DNA from: Legionella gratiana
Lineage (GTDB): Bacteria > Pseudomonadota > Gammaproteobacteria > Legionellales > Legionellaceae
Length of the DNA: 64,000 nt
Direction of reading: 5' to 3'
Assembly (NCBI RefSeq): GCF_001467695.1
Contig: NZ_LNYE01000022.1
Coordinates: forward strand, 186,001-250,000
The position numbers and the translations under genes are program-made. Positions 37,892-48,964 of this stretch are shown in pieces. Numbering within the stretch: the stretch's first letter is position 1; the number at the start of each line of letters is the position of its first letter. Below the pieces are notes generated by a model. It was given only the letters and a program-made list of their open reading frames with translations. It ran no database searches and was not told the origin of the DNA.

Positions 37892-38758
37892 ACTCAAACA
37901 AGCAAAAGAGAATGCAATACGTAGTGCAATCTTAATAGATGACTTAAAGATCAGGCTGGATTATTTTGGAACAAAATTAAAAGATGATTACGAGAAACTT
38001 AACCAAATAGTGAATGAAAACGCTTCTAGGTGTGAGCCGTTAATGCAGGACATCAGCGCTGTTAAAATTGGTGAGAAAAGTGCTATACCCCTATCAATGC
38101 TTCAAGAAGCGAGGCAGGAAGTAATACGGGATGCAAGATTAGTTGTTGATGATTTGAGACGCAATTTAGTTGAATTTAATACAAAATTAGAACGCGTTAA
38201 AAGTCAACTTCCAAATCGTGTCGAGGAGTATCAAAAATTAAAAAATGATTTAATTGGCTTAAAAGTTGGAAACAACGATAAAGAAATGGATAAGTTCCTA
38301 GTTGAGTGCGATAAAGCAATCATGCAGACCAGAAATTTAGATGAGCGGTTGGGAAAAATAACGGAGCAAATTCAAAAGATGCAAAGAGTCATACAGGGTT
38401 TAAAATCCCGGGAAAATGAAGCAGTTAAAACACTTATCAAGGATTTTGATGCTAGAAACAAATGGTACACTATAGGGATGGGTAAGAAAGCACGTAAAAT
38501 TGAGGCAGCTCTTGCGAATGTACCTATAGAAGAAAGAGCTAAATTGCTAAGCTCGAATGATCAGACAGTAACCGATGTACTCGACGCTATTGCATGGAAG
38601 AGGAAATCTATTTTTAGTAGTGCTAAAAACAAGAAGGAAAAATTGAAATAAAGAATTCAGCCGATGCATTTAAAGATTTTAAAGAAAAGTTTAACGATGC
38701 GATAGCAAAGAGAGCTGATGTTAAACTTGAGACTACGGCACCCAAAAGGTACTCCTAA
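37860..38758 (+). pseudogene. truncated coiled-coil protein gene, likely effector remnant
   Basis: The frame is open from 37860 but offers no ATG, GTG or TTG before GTG 38010, although the upstream codons read as good coding sequence (VLKQAKENAIRSAILIDDLK). AGGAG at 37866-37870 would only serve an ATT at 37878. The main part is a long helix-rich coiled coil, ending KWYTIGMGKKARKIEAALAN then VPIEERAKLLSSND. After the stop at 38649, another frame continues with NSADAFKDFKEKFNDAIAKR to a stop at about 38758, as if one frameshift near 38640 cut the tail. Missing start plus frameshift argues for a broken gene. The C-terminal pattern recalls tails of large Legionella coiled-coil effectors, from memory only. 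Confidence 0.6.
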
Positions 38759-38800
38759 TACGCGAGGACTTATAGTTTCGCTATTCTACAAAACATCTTG

Positions 38801-39595
38801 TCAAAAAAGATAAGTCATACTGACTAAAATCTCATTGGAGTGATAAGAGCCTGGATTTAATGATTGGTTAGACCATGTTTCCACTCCATTACCTGAAGAA
38901 TATGGACCTAAATCCTGATAAATATAACCTACGGAAAGAATGAACTGCGGTAAAAAATGTACATCAACACCAGCACCTATATTGTAGGCAAATTCACTGG
39001 TATTGGCGTTTCTGAATCCTGGGTTAATTCGTGGTGTAACGTTTGTTAAGGCTGTTTCATGATAATTAGAGACCTTATTAAAAGAGCTTCCTATTCCTCC
39101 ATTGATATAAGGTGAAAAGATCCCATGCTTGCATAGATTCATTTTTCCAGAGATTAATAGAAGGTTTGAAGTAAAATCTAACTTATAATCGTAATTAGTA
39201 AATTGAGGTAAGGAGTATTGCGTAATTTGCCCCTCAAGCTGAGTTTTGAAAAAATACTGCCAAAAGATACTTAATGAGTAGGAAGGAAACCAAACGTTGT
39301 CATTTTGCCATCGTCGTCCTGCGGATGCTGCGATAACAGCCCCGTTGTTCTTGCTGATTGAGTATTGATCATAATTGTAAGGTGTCGAAAACTCGGAACC
39401 ATTATTTACTTGCATAGGAGTTTGCAAATCAGGAAATTGTGCTCCTGCTCCAAGCGAAATAAACCAGTTTTTTGGCGCATTGAAGACTGATTGCATGGAT
39501 GAGTTTTGCACGTGTCCTGCATTCTTAGCGAATGAAGTGTGAGGACATACAAGGAGTAGGGCGGTAATACTTGGATAAAATAAATTCCGTTTCAT
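38801..39595 (-). CDS. outer membrane beta-barrel protein
   Basis: 264 residues with a signal peptide (about 1-23, ending SFAKN). The mature part alternates polar and hydrophobic residues in strands, begins FISLGAGAQFP, contains SPYINGGIGSSFN and YNIGAGVDVHFLPQFILSVG, and ends in aromatic Phe (MTYLF), the BAM recognition end. It looks like the porin-like/OmpA-barrel surface proteins found in several copies in Legionella. Function unknown. It lies inside the decayed stretch between fimV and truA and may have arrived with it. Confidence 0.8.
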   Translation of the reverse strand: MKRNLFYPSITALLLVCPHTSFAKNAGHVQNSSMQSVFNAPKNWFISLGAGAQFPDLQTPMQVNNGSEFSTPYNYDQYSISKNNGAVIAASAGRRWQNDNVWFPSYSLSIFWQYFFKTQLEGQITQYSLPQFTNYDYKLDFTSNLLLISGKMNLCKHGIFSPYINGGIGSSFNKVSNYHETALTNVTPRINPGFRNANTSEFAYNIGAGVDVHFLPQFILSVGYIYQDLGPYSSGNGVETWSNQSLNPGSYHSNEILVSMTYLF

Positions 39596-39602
39596 AAATT
39601 AA

Positions 39603-39734
39603 ATCTCAATTTTTAACACTGGTTTAGCAAGTCCCTTAATTGCAAACCGAGAAGCTACCATAAATGAATTCAAGAAATCAACCATAGATGCAGTAAGGGA
39701 ACAGCAGTTATCGAGTAAAAAGCGAGGATATTAG
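39603..39734 (+). pseudogene. short coding remnant, possible tail of a lost gene
   Basis: A 43-codon open stretch without a start codon ends ATINEFKKSTIDAVREQQLS then SKKRGY and a stop. It reads like the C-terminal helix of a larger protein. Similar tails (FKxxxxxAI...HRG) occur at the ends of long Legionella proteins. It has no ribosome site and begins right at the start of the divergent barrel gene. Confidence 0.3.
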
Positions 39735-39882
39735 TAATATCAAACTCTTAAGCTAAAATTCTAGCTCTGAGTTTTCAATGAAAAATGACTATAATATTTT
39801 AATAAACTTAAAATCAATTCTAGTAAAGTATAGACAAAACAAATGCTGTATTATAAATTGACCCTTTTATCAGGAATAATCA

Positions 39883-40671
39883 ATGCGAATCGCTTTAGTG
39901 CTTGAGTATGATGGTAGTAGGTATCATGGCTGGCAAGCACAAACAGGATTGCATACCGTACAACAGGCCGTTGAAAATGCCTTATCTAAAGTAGCAGATT
40001 TGCCTATATCTGTGGTTTGTGCAGGAAGAACGGATACCGGTGTGCATGCAACAAATCAAGTCATTCATTTTGACAGTGAAAAGCAGCGCAGTATTCGTGC
40101 ATGGATCCATGGGGTAAATTCATTTTTACCTAAAGATATATGCGTTAAATGGGGAAAAGAACTCTCCGAAGAGTTTCATGCGAGATATTCCGCAACTGCA
40201 AGACGGTATCGTTACGTGATTTATAATAGTGCTATAAGACCAGCATTGCTGCGCAGCAATGTAACATGGCAATATAGACAATTGGATCATCGTCTTATGC
40301 ATCAAGCAGCTCAAACATTATTGGGTGAAAATGATTTTACTTCATTTCGCTCCGTTGAATGTCAGTCGAATACGCCGATGCGGAATGTGCATAAACTCCA
40401 AGTGAACCGAATGGGGGATTTGATAATAATTGATATAACTGCTAATGCTTTTTTACATCATATGGTACGGAATATTGCGGGTGTGCTTATTGCAGTAGGC
40501 TCAGGAAAACAACCTGTTTCTTGGGTAGACGAGGTGCTTAAAGCAAAAGACAGAAGATTAGGGGCTGAAACAGCTCCTGCTTATGGATTGTATTTGGTGC
40601 AAGTTAATTACCCGCAAGAGTTTTCTATATTACAGAATTGTCCAGGACCTATGTTTCTTTTGGAGAAATAA
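39883..40671 (+). CDS. truA: tRNA pseudouridine(38-40) synthase TruA
   Basis: Makes pseudouridine at positions 38-40 of the tRNA anticodon arm. 262 residues, with MRIALVLEYDGSRYHGWQAQ at the start, catalytic Asp in CAGRTDTGVHATNQVIHF, and FLHHMVRNIAGVL near the C-terminus. The stop is directly followed by the GTG of trpF, so truA leads a truA-trpF-trpB-trpA operon. Confidence 0.97.
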   Translation: MRIALVLEYDGSRYHGWQAQTGLHTVQQAVENALSKVADLPISVVCAGRTDTGVHATNQVIHFDSEKQRSIRAWIHGVNSFLPKDICVKWGKELSEEFHARYSATARRYRYVIYNSAIRPALLRSNVTWQYRQLDHRLMHQAAQTLLGENDFTSFRSVECQSNTPMRNVHKLQVNRMGDLIIIDITANAFLHHMVRNIAGVLIAVGSGKQPVSWVDEVLKAKDRRLGAETAPAYGLYLVQVNYPQEFSILQNCPGPMFLLEK

Positions 40672-41298
40672 GTGAATTCATCACGTATACGAGTCAAGAT
40701 GTGTGGTATGACGCGTAGCGAAGACATTGCGTGTGCTGTAAATTTAGGTGTAGATGCTGTTGGGTTCATTTTTTATAATAAAAGTGCACGTTTTGTTTCT
40801 ATTGATCAGGCAACGGTCTTACTCAAAGATCTTCCGGCATTTGTAGACTCCGTGGCTGTTTTGGTGAATCCTGAGCGAGATTTGGTGCAAAAAATCATCG
40901 AAGAACTACCCATTCAGCTATTGCAATTTCATGGTGATGAATCAGCGGAATTTTGCCAACAATTTAAAAAACCTTTCATTAAAGCGATACATCCTTATTC
41001 GGCAGAAGATATTCATCAAGCAACACGAGAATTTGCGATGGCTCATGCCTTATTGTTAGATACCCCCTCTGCTGTGGCAAAAGGTGGAACTGGACTTGTT
41101 TTTGATTGGAAGATTATCCCGCAAGAGGTAGCCAAGCCTTATATATTGGCTGGTGGCATCGATGAATTTAATGTGCTTCAAGCAATTGAATTATGTCATC
41201 CTTATGCTGTAGATCTTTGCAGTGGGATTGAAGTATCGCCTGGAATTAAAGATCATGGCAAAATGGGTCGGTTTATGCAGAAATTAGTGAATAGATAG
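40672..41298 (+). CDS. trpF: phosphoribosylanthranilate isomerase
   Basis: Third step of tryptophan synthesis (PRA to CdRP). A 208-residue TIM barrel with the catalytic Cys in VKMCGMTRSEDIACAV and the late LAGGIDEFNV and VDLCSGIEVSPGIKD (catalytic Asp, phosphate site). The start is GTG 40672 abutting the truA stop; GGAG lies just upstream inside truA. It is separate from trpC, as in many non-enteric proteobacteria. Confidence 0.96.
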   Translation: MNSSRIRVKMCGMTRSEDIACAVNLGVDAVGFIFYNKSARFVSIDQATVLLKDLPAFVDSVAVLVNPERDLVQKIIEELPIQLLQFHGDESAEFCQQFKKPFIKAIHPYSAEDIHQATREFAMAHALLLDTPSAVAKGGTGLVFDWKIIPQEVAKPYILAGGIDEFNVLQAIELCHPYAVDLCSGIEVSPGIKDHGKMGRFMQKLVNR

Positions 41299-41334
41299 TA
41301 GCCTGTCCTCAGGTTGCATTTTTAAGGTAGATCA

Positions 41335-42534
41335 ATGAACAAAAAAGAACTTCCCGATGAACATGGGCATTTTGGCCCCTATGGCGGTATTTTCGTAGCA
41401 GATACGTTAATGCATGCGTTACAACAATTGAAAGAAGCATATGCAAAATACCGACACGATCCTAATTTTCTTGCTGAGTTACATGCTGAATTAAAGGATT
41501 ATGTAGGACGGCCTAATCCATTATATCATGCTCAACGTTTAAGTCGGGAACTTGGTGGCGCACAAATCTATTTAAAGCGAGAAGATTTGAATCATACAGG
41601 CGCACACAAAATTAATAACACTGTTGGCCAAGCGCTACTTGCTAAGCGGATGGGAAAAACTCGAGTTATTGCAGAAACCGGAGCAGGGCAACATGGCGTA
41701 GCTTCAGCCACCGTAGCAGCTAAATTAGGCTTAGAATGTGTGGTTTATATGGGTGCTGAAGATATAAAACGTCAAGCATCTAATGTATATCGCATGAAAT
41801 TGTTGGGTGCAGAGGTTGTGCCAGTGACAGCGGGATCGCGTACGCTGAAAGATGCTTTGAATGAGGCCATGCGTGATTGGGTGAGCCATATTGATAATAC
41901 ATTTTATATCATTGGAACGGTTGCAGGGCCGCATCCTTATCCTCAAATGGTTCGAGATTTTCAATCGGTGATTGGTGTTGAAGCGAGAGCCCAGTTTCTA
42001 GAAAAAACGGGGCATTTGCCAGATGCTTTAGTTGCCTGTGTCGGTGGTGGTTCTAATGCAATCGGCTTATTTTATCCTTTTCTAAAGGATGCGACAGTAG
42101 TGCTCTATGGTGTTGAAGCAGGAGGAAAAGGCTTAGAAAGTGGTGAGCATTCTGCCTCACTTATCGCGGGGAAACCGGGTGTTTTACACGGCAATCGAAC
42201 TTATTTACTTTGTGATGAACACGGCCAAATTAAGGATACTCATTCGATTTCAGCGGGTCTCGATTATCCTGGCGTAGGCCCGGAACATGCTTATTTGAAG
42301 GATTCTGGACGAGTAATTTATGAGGCAATTAATGATGATGAAGCATTGCATGCGTTTCGGACTTTAACGCGTGTTGAAGGCATTATTCCAGCACTTGAAT
42401 CCAGTCATGCTGTTGCTTATGCAATGAAACTCGCAAAGACAATGTCAACAAATCAAAATATTATCGTGAATTTATCAGGTCGTGGTGATAAAGACATGCA
42501 TACTGTGGCACAAATTGATGGGATTAGCGTATGA
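41335..42534 (+). CDS. trpB: tryptophan synthase beta subunit
   Basis: Joins indole and serine to tryptophan using PLP. At 399 residues it is standard. It has [14 protein letters not shown], the PLP lysine in [24 protein letters not shown], and the phosphate-binding [11 protein letters not shown]. It has AAGG upstream and a 4-base overlap with trpA (ATGA). It forms the alpha2-beta2 complex with TrpA. Confidence 0.98.
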   Translation: MNKKELPDEHGHFGPYGGIFVADTLMHALQQLKEAYAKYRHDPNFLAELHAELKDYVGRPNPLYHAQRLSRELGGAQIYLKREDLNHTGAHKINNTVGQALLAKRMGKTRVIAETGAGQHGVASATVAAKLGLECVVYMGAEDIKRQASNVYRMKLLGAEVVPVTAGSRTLKDALNEAMRDWVSHIDNTFYIIGTVAGPHPYPQMVRDFQSVIGVEARAQFLEKTGHLPDALVACVGGGSNAIGLFYPFLKDATVVLYGVEAGGKGLESGEHSASLIAGKPGVLHGNRTYLLCDEHGQIKDTHSISAGLDYPGVGPEHAYLKDSGRVIYEAINDDEALHAFRTLTRVEGIIPALESSHAVAYAMKLAKTMSTNQNIIVNLSGRGDKDMHTVAQIDGISV

Positions 42535-43352
42535 ATCGAATTGATAAAACCTTAATGCGCCTAAAGAAAAACGGCAAAAAAATGCTCAGTCCTTACATTA
42601 CAGCTGGAGATCCATCTCCGGACATTACCGTGAAATTAATGCATGAATTAGTCAGAGCAGGTGCAGATATTTTAGAATTAGGTATCCCCTTTTCGGATCC
42701 TATGGCTGAGGGACCTGTTATTCAACGTGCTATGGAACGCGCTCTTGCTCAGAACGTACACTGCCAAACTGTATTGAATATGGTCAAAGAATTCCGTGTA
42801 CAAGATCAAGAAACCCCCGTGATTATTATGGGCTATTTAAATCCTATAGAGCGTTTTGGCTATGAGCTTTTTGCACAAAAGGCTGTAGAAGCGGGTATTG
42901 ATGGAACTATTATAGTCGATTTACCTCCAGAAGAAAGCGAAGAACTTGCCGAAATCTGGCAAAAATATGATTTATACAGTATCTTTCTTTGTTCGCCTAC
43001 CACTTCAGATGAGCGTATGGCATTAATTAGCAAGTTTGCAAAAGGCTATTTATACTATGTGTCTTTGAAAGGTGTTACTGGGTCTGATGCACTTGATATG
43101 GCATCTTTGAAAACGCAATATCAACACCGAAAAGCACAAAGCACACTTCCTTTAATGGTTGGTTTTGGTATAAAAACGGCAGAAATGGCAGCAGAAATTG
43201 CTCGTTTTGCAGACGGTATTATTGTAGGGGCTGCCTTAATTACGCATATCTTGGATGCTTATAATACGAATAATGATATATTGCACGCCGGAGCAGATTT
43301 AATTTATTCCATGCGACATGCCATGGATAATAATGGAAAAAACGATGACTGA
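42531..43352 (+). CDS. trpA: tryptophan synthase alpha subunit
   Basis: Cleaves indole-3-glycerol phosphate to indole, which is channelled to TrpB. A 273-residue TIM barrel with catalytic Glu in [20 protein letters not shown] and Asp in [14 protein letters not shown], and the phosphate site [10 protein letters not shown]. It overlaps trpB by four bases and the glnS start by about eight. Confidence 0.97.
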   Translation: MNRIDKTLMRLKKNGKKMLSPYITAGDPSPDITVKLMHELVRAGADILELGIPFSDPMAEGPVIQRAMERALAQNVHCQTVLNMVKEFRVQDQETPVIIMGYLNPIERFGYELFAQKAVEAGIDGTIIVDLPPEESEELAEIWQKYDLYSIFLCSPTTSDERMALISKFAKGYLYYVSLKGVTGSDALDMASLKTQYQHRKAQSTLPLMVGFGIKTAEMAAEIARFADGIIVGAALITHILDAYNTNNDILHAGADLIYSMRHAMDNNGKNDD

Positions 43353-45000
43353 AATAACTGAAAAGCGAGCTCATTTTATAAGACAACTGATTACGGATGA
43401 ATTAGCGAGTGGTAAGCATAAATCTGTAGTTACCCGTTTTCCCCCCGAACCTAATGGTTATCTACATGTTGGACATGCTAAAGCGATTTGTGTCAATTTT
43501 GGTTTGGCACAAGAGTTTGGTGGGATTTGCTATTTACGTTTTGATGATACAAATCCCATTAAAGAAGAAGAAGAATATGTCAATGCCATTATTGAAGATG
43601 TTCGTTGGTTAGGTTTTGACTGGTATGCGATGACTCACTCTTCTGACTACTACCATGAACTTTATGATTTTGCTGTATTTTTAATTAAAAAAGATAGGGC
43701 TTATGTTGATAGTCTTAGTATGGATGAAATTCGTGCTTATCGCGGTACTTTACAGGAGCCTGGTCGCGAAAGTCCTTACAGGAATAGATCTAGCGAAGAA
43801 AGTTTAGATTTATTTGCCCGTATGAAGGCAGGTGAATTTCCCGATGGGACACATGTGTTGCGCGCAAAAATTGACATGCAATCCGGTAATGTGAATATGC
43901 GCGATCCCGTCATTTATCGCATTCGCCATGCGCATCATCAACGTACTGGTGATGAGTGGTGTATTTATCCTATGTATGATTATGCACATCCTATTTCTGA
44001 TGCCTTAGAAAAAATCACTCATTCTTTATGTACCTTAGAGTTTCAAGATCACCGACCTCTTTATGATTGGTTTGTTGACCATTTACCTTTACCAGCAAAA
44101 CCCATACAAACAGAGTTTGCCCGTTTAAATTTATCACATACAGTCACTTCAAAGCGTAAATTGCGTGCGCTGGTTGAAAAAAAAGCAGTATCTGGGTGGG
44201 ACGATCCTCGAATGCCTACTTTGCGGGCAATGCGTAAACGTGGCTATCCTCCTGCAGCAATTCGTCAATTTTGTGAGTCAATTGGTGTATCACGCAGTGA
44301 TTCAGTAATTGATATGTCAGTACTCGAAGAATGTGTCCGTGCTGAACTAAATCGAACAGCAAAGCGTGCTTTATGTGTGATGGATCCCCTAAAAATAGTC
44401 CTTGAAAATTATCCAGAGGACAAAACTGAATTTTTAAAACCTGCATATAATTCACAAGATCCAAATTCAAGTACGCGGGATTTGCCGTTTACGCGAGAAC
44501 TTTTTATCGAGCGTTCGGATTTTATGGAAGATCCACCCAAAAAGTATCATCGCCTATCACCTGGTGCTGAAGTACGTTTACGTCATTCTTACGTGATTAA
44601 ATGTCATGATGTAGTTTATGATGAACAAGGAACTATTATTGAATTACGCTGTACCTATGATGAAAATACTTTAGGAAAAAATCCCGAAGACAGGAAAGTT
44701 AAGGGAGTGATCCATTGGGTATCTTGCAAACATGCTTATCCGGTGACTGTGTTGGAATATGATCGTTTATTTAATGATCCGAATCCAGGTAGGGAAGAGG
44801 ATTTCTTCCAGTTCTTAAATCATAATTCATTACAAATAAAACAAGGTTATTGTGAACCAGCTCTCGCTAATCAGCCATTAGGTGAAGTGTTCCAGTTTGA
44901 ACGCTTGGGGTATTATTGTGTTAATGAATTAAAAGATGGATGTGTTCGTGCTTTTCATCGTGTGGTAGATCTGAAGGATACTTGGGGAAAAGTGAGTTAA
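43345..45000 (+). CDS. glnS: glutaminyl-tRNA synthetase
   Basis: Charges tRNA-Gln. From ATG 43345 the product has 551 residues, close to E. coli GlnRS (554). Earlier in-frame starts at 43318 and 43333 lie deeper in trpA and have no better ribosome site. It has the HIGH motif in [26 protein letters not shown], and the second class I motif as [12 protein letters not shown], where E. coli has MSKRKL. The C-terminal half is the beta-barrel anticodon-binding domain. It may be read from the trp transcript. Confidence 0.97.
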   Translation: MTEITEKRAHFIRQLITDELASGKHKSVVTRFPPEPNGYLHVGHAKAICVNFGLAQEFGGICYLRFDDTNPIKEEEEYVNAIIEDVRWLGFDWYAMTHSSDYYHELYDFAVFLIKKDRAYVDSLSMDEIRAYRGTLQEPGRESPYRNRSSEESLDLFARMKAGEFPDGTHVLRAKIDMQSGNVNMRDPVIYRIRHAHHQRTGDEWCIYPMYDYAHPISDALEKITHSLCTLEFQDHRPLYDWFVDHLPLPAKPIQTEFARLNLSHTVTSKRKLRALVEKKAVSGWDDPRMPTLRAMRKRGYPPAAIRQFCESIGVSRSDSVIDMSVLEECVRAELNRTAKRALCVMDPLKIVLENYPEDKTEFLKPAYNSQDPNSSTRDLPFTRELFIERSDFMEDPPKKYHRLSPGAEVRLRHSYVIKCHDVVYDEQGTIIELRCTYDENTLGKNPEDRKVKGVIHWVSCKHAYPVTVLEYDRLFNDPNPGREEDFFQFLNHNSLQIKQGYCEPALANQPLGEVFQFERLGYYCVNELKDGCVRAFHRVVDLKDTWGKVS

Positions 45001-45011
45001 GAGGGACAAAT

Positions 45012-46382
45012 ATGTTGCATTTATATAATTCTTTAACCAGAACAAAAGAACCGTTTGTTTCCATTTCACCTGGAAAAATTGGTATCTATGTTTGCGGTAT
45101 TACTGTATATGACCGTTGTCATATAGGCCATGCTCGCTCTATGGTAGCTTTTGATGTCATTGTTCGCTATCTGCGTTCTCAGGGTTATGACGTAAAATAC
45201 ATACGTAATATTACGGACATTGATGATAAAATTATTGCTCGTGCTCATGAACGAGCGATACCTATAGATGAATTAACTGATCAATATATTGCAGCAATGA
45301 ATGAAGATACGCAGGCGTTAAATATTTTACCGCCGGATGTAGAACCACGTGCTACAGAACATATTCATAGCATTATCCATTTAATTGAGCGGTTGCTTGC
45401 TAAAGGAAATGCCTATCTTAGTGACAATGGGGATGTGTGTTATCAAGTCAATTCATTTACCGATTATGGTAAATTATCACACAAGGATCTAGAGGGATTA
45501 GTAGCTGGAGCACGAGTAGAAATTGTTAAAGAAAAACGTTCACCATTGGATTTTGTTTTATGGAAAAAGGCAAAACCAGGCGAGCCTAGCTGGCCTTCAC
45601 CCTGGGGAGAAGGACGTCCAGGCTGGCATATTGAGTGTTCAGCAATGGCAATGAGTGAGTTAGGTGAGCAGTTTGATATTCATGGAGGAGGATTGGATTT
45701 GCAATTTCCTCATCATGAGAATGAAATCGCTCAGAGTGAGGCTGCTACTGAAAAACCTTTTGCCAATTATTGGCTGCATGTAGGAATGCTGCAGGTTAAT
45801 AATGAAAAAATGTCTAAATCATTAGGCAATTTTTTTACTATTGCAGATGTTTTAGCAAAACATCATTCAGAGGTGGTGCGTTATTTTCTTTTAAGCAGTC
45901 ATTATCGTAGTTCATTAAATTATTCTGAAGAAAATTTGACTAATGCCAAAAAGGCATTAACTCGTTTATATCAAACTATCAAGGACAGTCAACACCTTGT
46001 CGAGGCTGAATTAGATAATCATTGGGTTAATGAATTTAATCAAGCAATGAATGACGATTTTAATACGCCAGTTGCATTATCTGTTTTATTTCAACTCAGC
46101 CATGAGATCAATAAAAGTAACTCTCCCATTTTAGCGACTACATTGAAACATTTAGCGGGCATCATGGGGTTATTGCAAGAAGATCCTTTATCCTTTTTAC
46201 AATCGGGACTAAGTGAAATGGACAAAGCGTCAATAGAGCAATTAATTACCGAGCGACTCCAAGCACGTACCGAGCGGAATTGGGCGCGCGCGGATCAAAT
46301 AAGAGCAGATTTGTTAAGTCAGGGCATTGAGTTAGAAGATGGTGTCAATGGAACTACTTGGCGGGTTCTGTCAGTGCGTTAA
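45012..46382 (+). CDS. cysS: cysteinyl-tRNA synthetase
   Basis: Charges tRNA-Cys. From ATG 45012, behind AGAGG, it has 456 residues; the upstream extension of the frame lies in glnS. It has [19 protein letters not shown] (zinc Cys and HIGH motif), GWHIECSAM (second zinc Cys) and [10 protein letters not shown], then [10 protein letters not shown] (KMSKS). It lies 11 bases after glnS, so both synthetases are probably co-transcribed. Confidence 0.98.
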   Translation: MLHLYNSLTRTKEPFVSISPGKIGIYVCGITVYDRCHIGHARSMVAFDVIVRYLRSQGYDVKYIRNITDIDDKIIARAHERAIPIDELTDQYIAAMNEDTQALNILPPDVEPRATEHIHSIIHLIERLLAKGNAYLSDNGDVCYQVNSFTDYGKLSHKDLEGLVAGARVEIVKEKRSPLDFVLWKKAKPGEPSWPSPWGEGRPGWHIECSAMAMSELGEQFDIHGGGLDLQFPHHENEIAQSEAATEKPFANYWLHVGMLQVNNEKMSKSLGNFFTIADVLAKHHSEVVRYFLLSSHYRSSLNYSEENLTNAKKALTRLYQTIKDSQHLVEAELDNHWVNEFNQAMNDDFNTPVALSVLFQLSHEINKSNSPILATTLKHLAGIMGLLQEDPLSFLQSGLSEMDKASIEQLITERLQARTERNWARADQIRADLLSQGIELEDGVNGTTWRVLSVR

Positions 46383-46499
46383 TAGACAAGGAAAAAATCT
46401 AATTTTATTAGAGTATGATTTTAGATTTAAATTACTAGTTCTAGAATAAAAAGCATAATATGATAAATGCAACAGCTTGATTATCGGATTGAGTAAATT

Positions 46500-47402
46500 A
46501 TGAATACTAATGAATTAAAATCATTTTTAATGGTTTATGAATATCGCTCTTATTCACTTGCAGCAAGGCATTTGTATGTTACTCAATCTGCTGTAAGCAA
46601 GCGCATTAATAATTTGGAAAATGAATTTAAAACCAAATTATTTGAAATAAGAAATAGTATGATTTTTCCTACTATGGAAGGGATGTTACTTATTCCATAT
46701 GCGCGTTTACTTTTACACACTTTATGTGATGCTGCTACTAATTTAAAAAGTCCGGAACTTTCAGAAATACCTTTTGTGCTTGGAACAGGGCCTCTTCCAT
46801 GCTTTCAATTTTTGCCGTTGTTTATCGATTATTTAAATGAAAATCAAATTAACCATCCTCAATTTTCTATTAAACAGATGCATAAAAAAGATTTGATTCC
46901 TGCCTTACAATCTGGAGTGATTGATTTGGCATTAACAATTAAAGATCTTGAGATCAATAGTTCTATTATATGCACTCAACTTTATGAGGAAGATGTTTAT
47001 ATTGTGGTCTCCCCAAAGCATGAATTAGCCAATGAAAAAAATATAAATTTACAAACACTTTCCCGCTACCCTGCACTTTTAACTGAGTCAGGATTTTCTT
47101 TGCGAGATAATTTAGACAAAGCTTTTTTGTGCAAAAAATTACCTCTTCTGGTGAAACATGAGCTGTTTTCTCCACTCGCGATAAAAAAATTAGTGAAAAG
47201 GAGATTGGGGTGGGGTGTATTGCCTAAGCAATATTATGATGATGACTTAGTAAAGTTGGAATTAGAGGATTACTCAGACAAGGTAGCTTTATCATGGTAT
47301 GCTCATGCGAATCGTGCTCCCTCTAGATTAATTCAGTATATAGGACAATTAATGAAAGAATCGATTCCTTATGTAGTTCAGCACGTAGATAATGATCAGT
47401 AA
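46500..47402 (+). CDS. LysR-family transcriptional regulator
   Basis: 300 residues. An N-terminal winged helix-turn-helix (LAARHLYVTQSAVSKRINNL) is followed by a linker helix and a periplasmic-binding-protein-like effector domain in two halves. The gene converges with the efflux operon, so it does not share the usual divergent promoter with a target. It may control the efflux genes or something elsewhere. The ligand is unknown. Confidence 0.9.
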   Translation: MNTNELKSFLMVYEYRSYSLAARHLYVTQSAVSKRINNLENEFKTKLFEIRNSMIFPTMEGMLLIPYARLLLHTLCDAATNLKSPELSEIPFVLGTGPLPCFQFLPLFIDYLNENQINHPQFSIKQMHKKDLIPALQSGVIDLALTIKDLEINSSIICTQLYEEDVYIVVSPKHELANEKNINLQTLSRYPALLTESGFSLRDNLDKAFLCKKLPLLVKHELFSPLAIKKLVKRRLGWGVLPKQYYDDDLVKLELEDYSDKVALSWYAHANRAPSRLIQYIGQLMKESIPYVVQHVDNDQ

Positions 47403-47440
47403 CTTTCCAATATCTTTTCTACTGTAAAAAACCGCAAATA

Positions 47441-48964
47441 TTACGATTCCTCTAGGATTAATAACGGGTTTTCATCCTTTTTTACTGGTTCTTTAGTTCT
47501 TTTTAAACGAAATAAAAAAGCGATGATTAGAAAAAGCATCAAAATGAGTGCCATCCAACCCATGAGGTAAAAGCAGTCATCCAATGCTAGGGCAGTAGCT
47601 TGTCGTGTCAAATAGTAATTTAATTGAGCGGAGGCATGTTTTCCTTGAATATGTACTAGTTTTGCTCGTGCAAAAAATAACTGTGTTTCCTGGGAAAATG
47701 CGGTTAAACTGCTTCCTAAGCGAAGGTGAAAAAATACTTCTCGTCTATGCCATAAAATGGGAAATAGTGCTACTCCCAATCCACTTCCAATTAAGCGAGA
47801 TACATGAAAAAAGCAAATACACTCAGCCAGTTTGTTTTCAGGAAAAGTATGTATTGATAATTGGAAGAGGGGAGATAAAAATAATGCAAGTCCAATACCC
47901 GCTAAACCGCGAGAAAATGCAACTCGATTGAAATTAATATCTACATTAAAATAGCTGGTATAAAAACAAGAAATGGCAAAAAAAAGTAGGGCAATTATTA
48001 ATGGAGGAAATGGTTTATATTGTTTCTTATTAAGAACTACTGGGATCCATCCACAAAATGCCATTGTTCCTATAATTAGGGCAATCCAATCTGGAGTGTA
48101 ATTAACATAAAGTTTCAGCCACAAAGATAACAAAATTACCATACCGAAATAGATTGCAAAAAGGAATGCGATGTAGATCATTGCCAGTGCAAAATAAAAA
48201 TTTTTCAGTAGCTGCAAATCGACAATAGGATTTTGTGCAGACCAACTGCGTAAAATAAAAAAAATAAAACTGATTATGCCCGCGATCAGTAAAAAAGTAA
48301 TCAAAGAAGAACGAAACCAATCTAATTCTTGGCCAGTTGTTAATGCAGTTCCGATAAAAATCATACTTATACAAAAATAAAAATATCCAAGTTTATCAAA
48401 AACAGCTTTTTTTACAGGTTCATGGTATTTTCTATAACCATAACCAACATACAAAATTAAAAAAACACATAAAGGCACATTAGAATAAAATAGAAACCGC
48501 CAATGGTAGTCGTAAGCAATCCATGCTCCGTATGAAGCACCAATGACGGGAATTATTGAAAGACAAATTAAGACCAAGGAAAGAATATAGACTTTATCTT
48601 TATTAGAAGATAATAAAGGAATAAGTGTACACGTAATAAGAAGAAACATTGGTCCTGAAGCGAATCCTTCTAAAAACCTAAATAAGATAAAACTAAAAAA
48701 ATCAGTGGCAGTAGCACATCCCCAAGAAAATAAGGCAGTCAAACTAAGACAGACTACAAATAGCTGGATGGGACTTAATCGTGTTGCAGCAGGTTTTCCT
48801 AAAGGCACTCCTAAAAGATTACCAATACAAAAAAAACTGACTGTATACGAGGTCATATAGGGACTGCCACCTAGATCGCTTACAATATAAAGACCAGCCA
48901 TTATGGGTAAAGTAAGATTAAAAATTACTGCCGCAAGCGATAAGAGCAAAATATAGAGGATCAT
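47441..48964 (-). CDS. 14-TM MFS efflux pump, EmrB/QacA (DHA2) family
   Basis: 507 residues with about 14 hydrophobic segments and a DHA2-like N-terminus (NLTLPIMAGLYIVSDLGGSP, FSCIGNLLGVPLGKPAATRL-like loop A). It lies at the end of a three-gene operon: outer-membrane factor, HlyD adaptor and pump, each overlapping the next by four bases (ATGA). Such EmrAB-TolC-type systems use proton motive force to push hydrophobic toxic compounds across both membranes. The substrate cannot be told from sequence. The long loop and C-terminus are basic and cytosolic. Confidence 0.9.
   Translation of the reverse strand: MILYILLLSLAAVIFNLTLPIMAGLYIVSDLGGSPYMTSYTVSFFCIGNLLGVPLGKPAATRLSPIQLFVVCLSLTALFSWGCATATDFFSFILFRFLEGFASGPMFLLITCTLIPLLSSNKDKVYILSLVLICLSIIPVIGASYGAWIAYDYHWRFLFYSNVPLCVFLILYVGYGYRKYHEPVKKAVFDKLGYFYFCISMIFIGTALTTGQELDWFRSSLITFLLIAGIISFIFFILRSWSAQNPIVDLQLLKNFYFALAMIYIAFLFAIYFGMVILLSLWLKLYVNYTPDWIALIIGTMAFCGWIPVVLNKKQYKPFPPLIIALLFFAISCFYTSYFNVDINFNRVAFSRGLAGIGLALFLSPLFQLSIHTFPENKLAECICFFHVSRLIGSGLGVALFPILWHRREVFFHLRLGSSLTAFSQETQLFFARAKLVHIQGKHASAQLNYYLTRQATALALDDCFYLMGWMALILMLFLIIAFLFRLKRTKEPVKKDENPLLILEES

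Noticed and set aside
37743-39882. Genomic island with integrase or attachment site between fimV and truA
   Set aside because: Broken genes are present, but no integrase, tRNA or direct-repeat boundary is visible.
41299-41334. Attenuator between trpF and trpB
   Set aside because: Only a tiny CCTG/CAGG hairpin in a 36-base gap with a ribosome site; no leader peptide.
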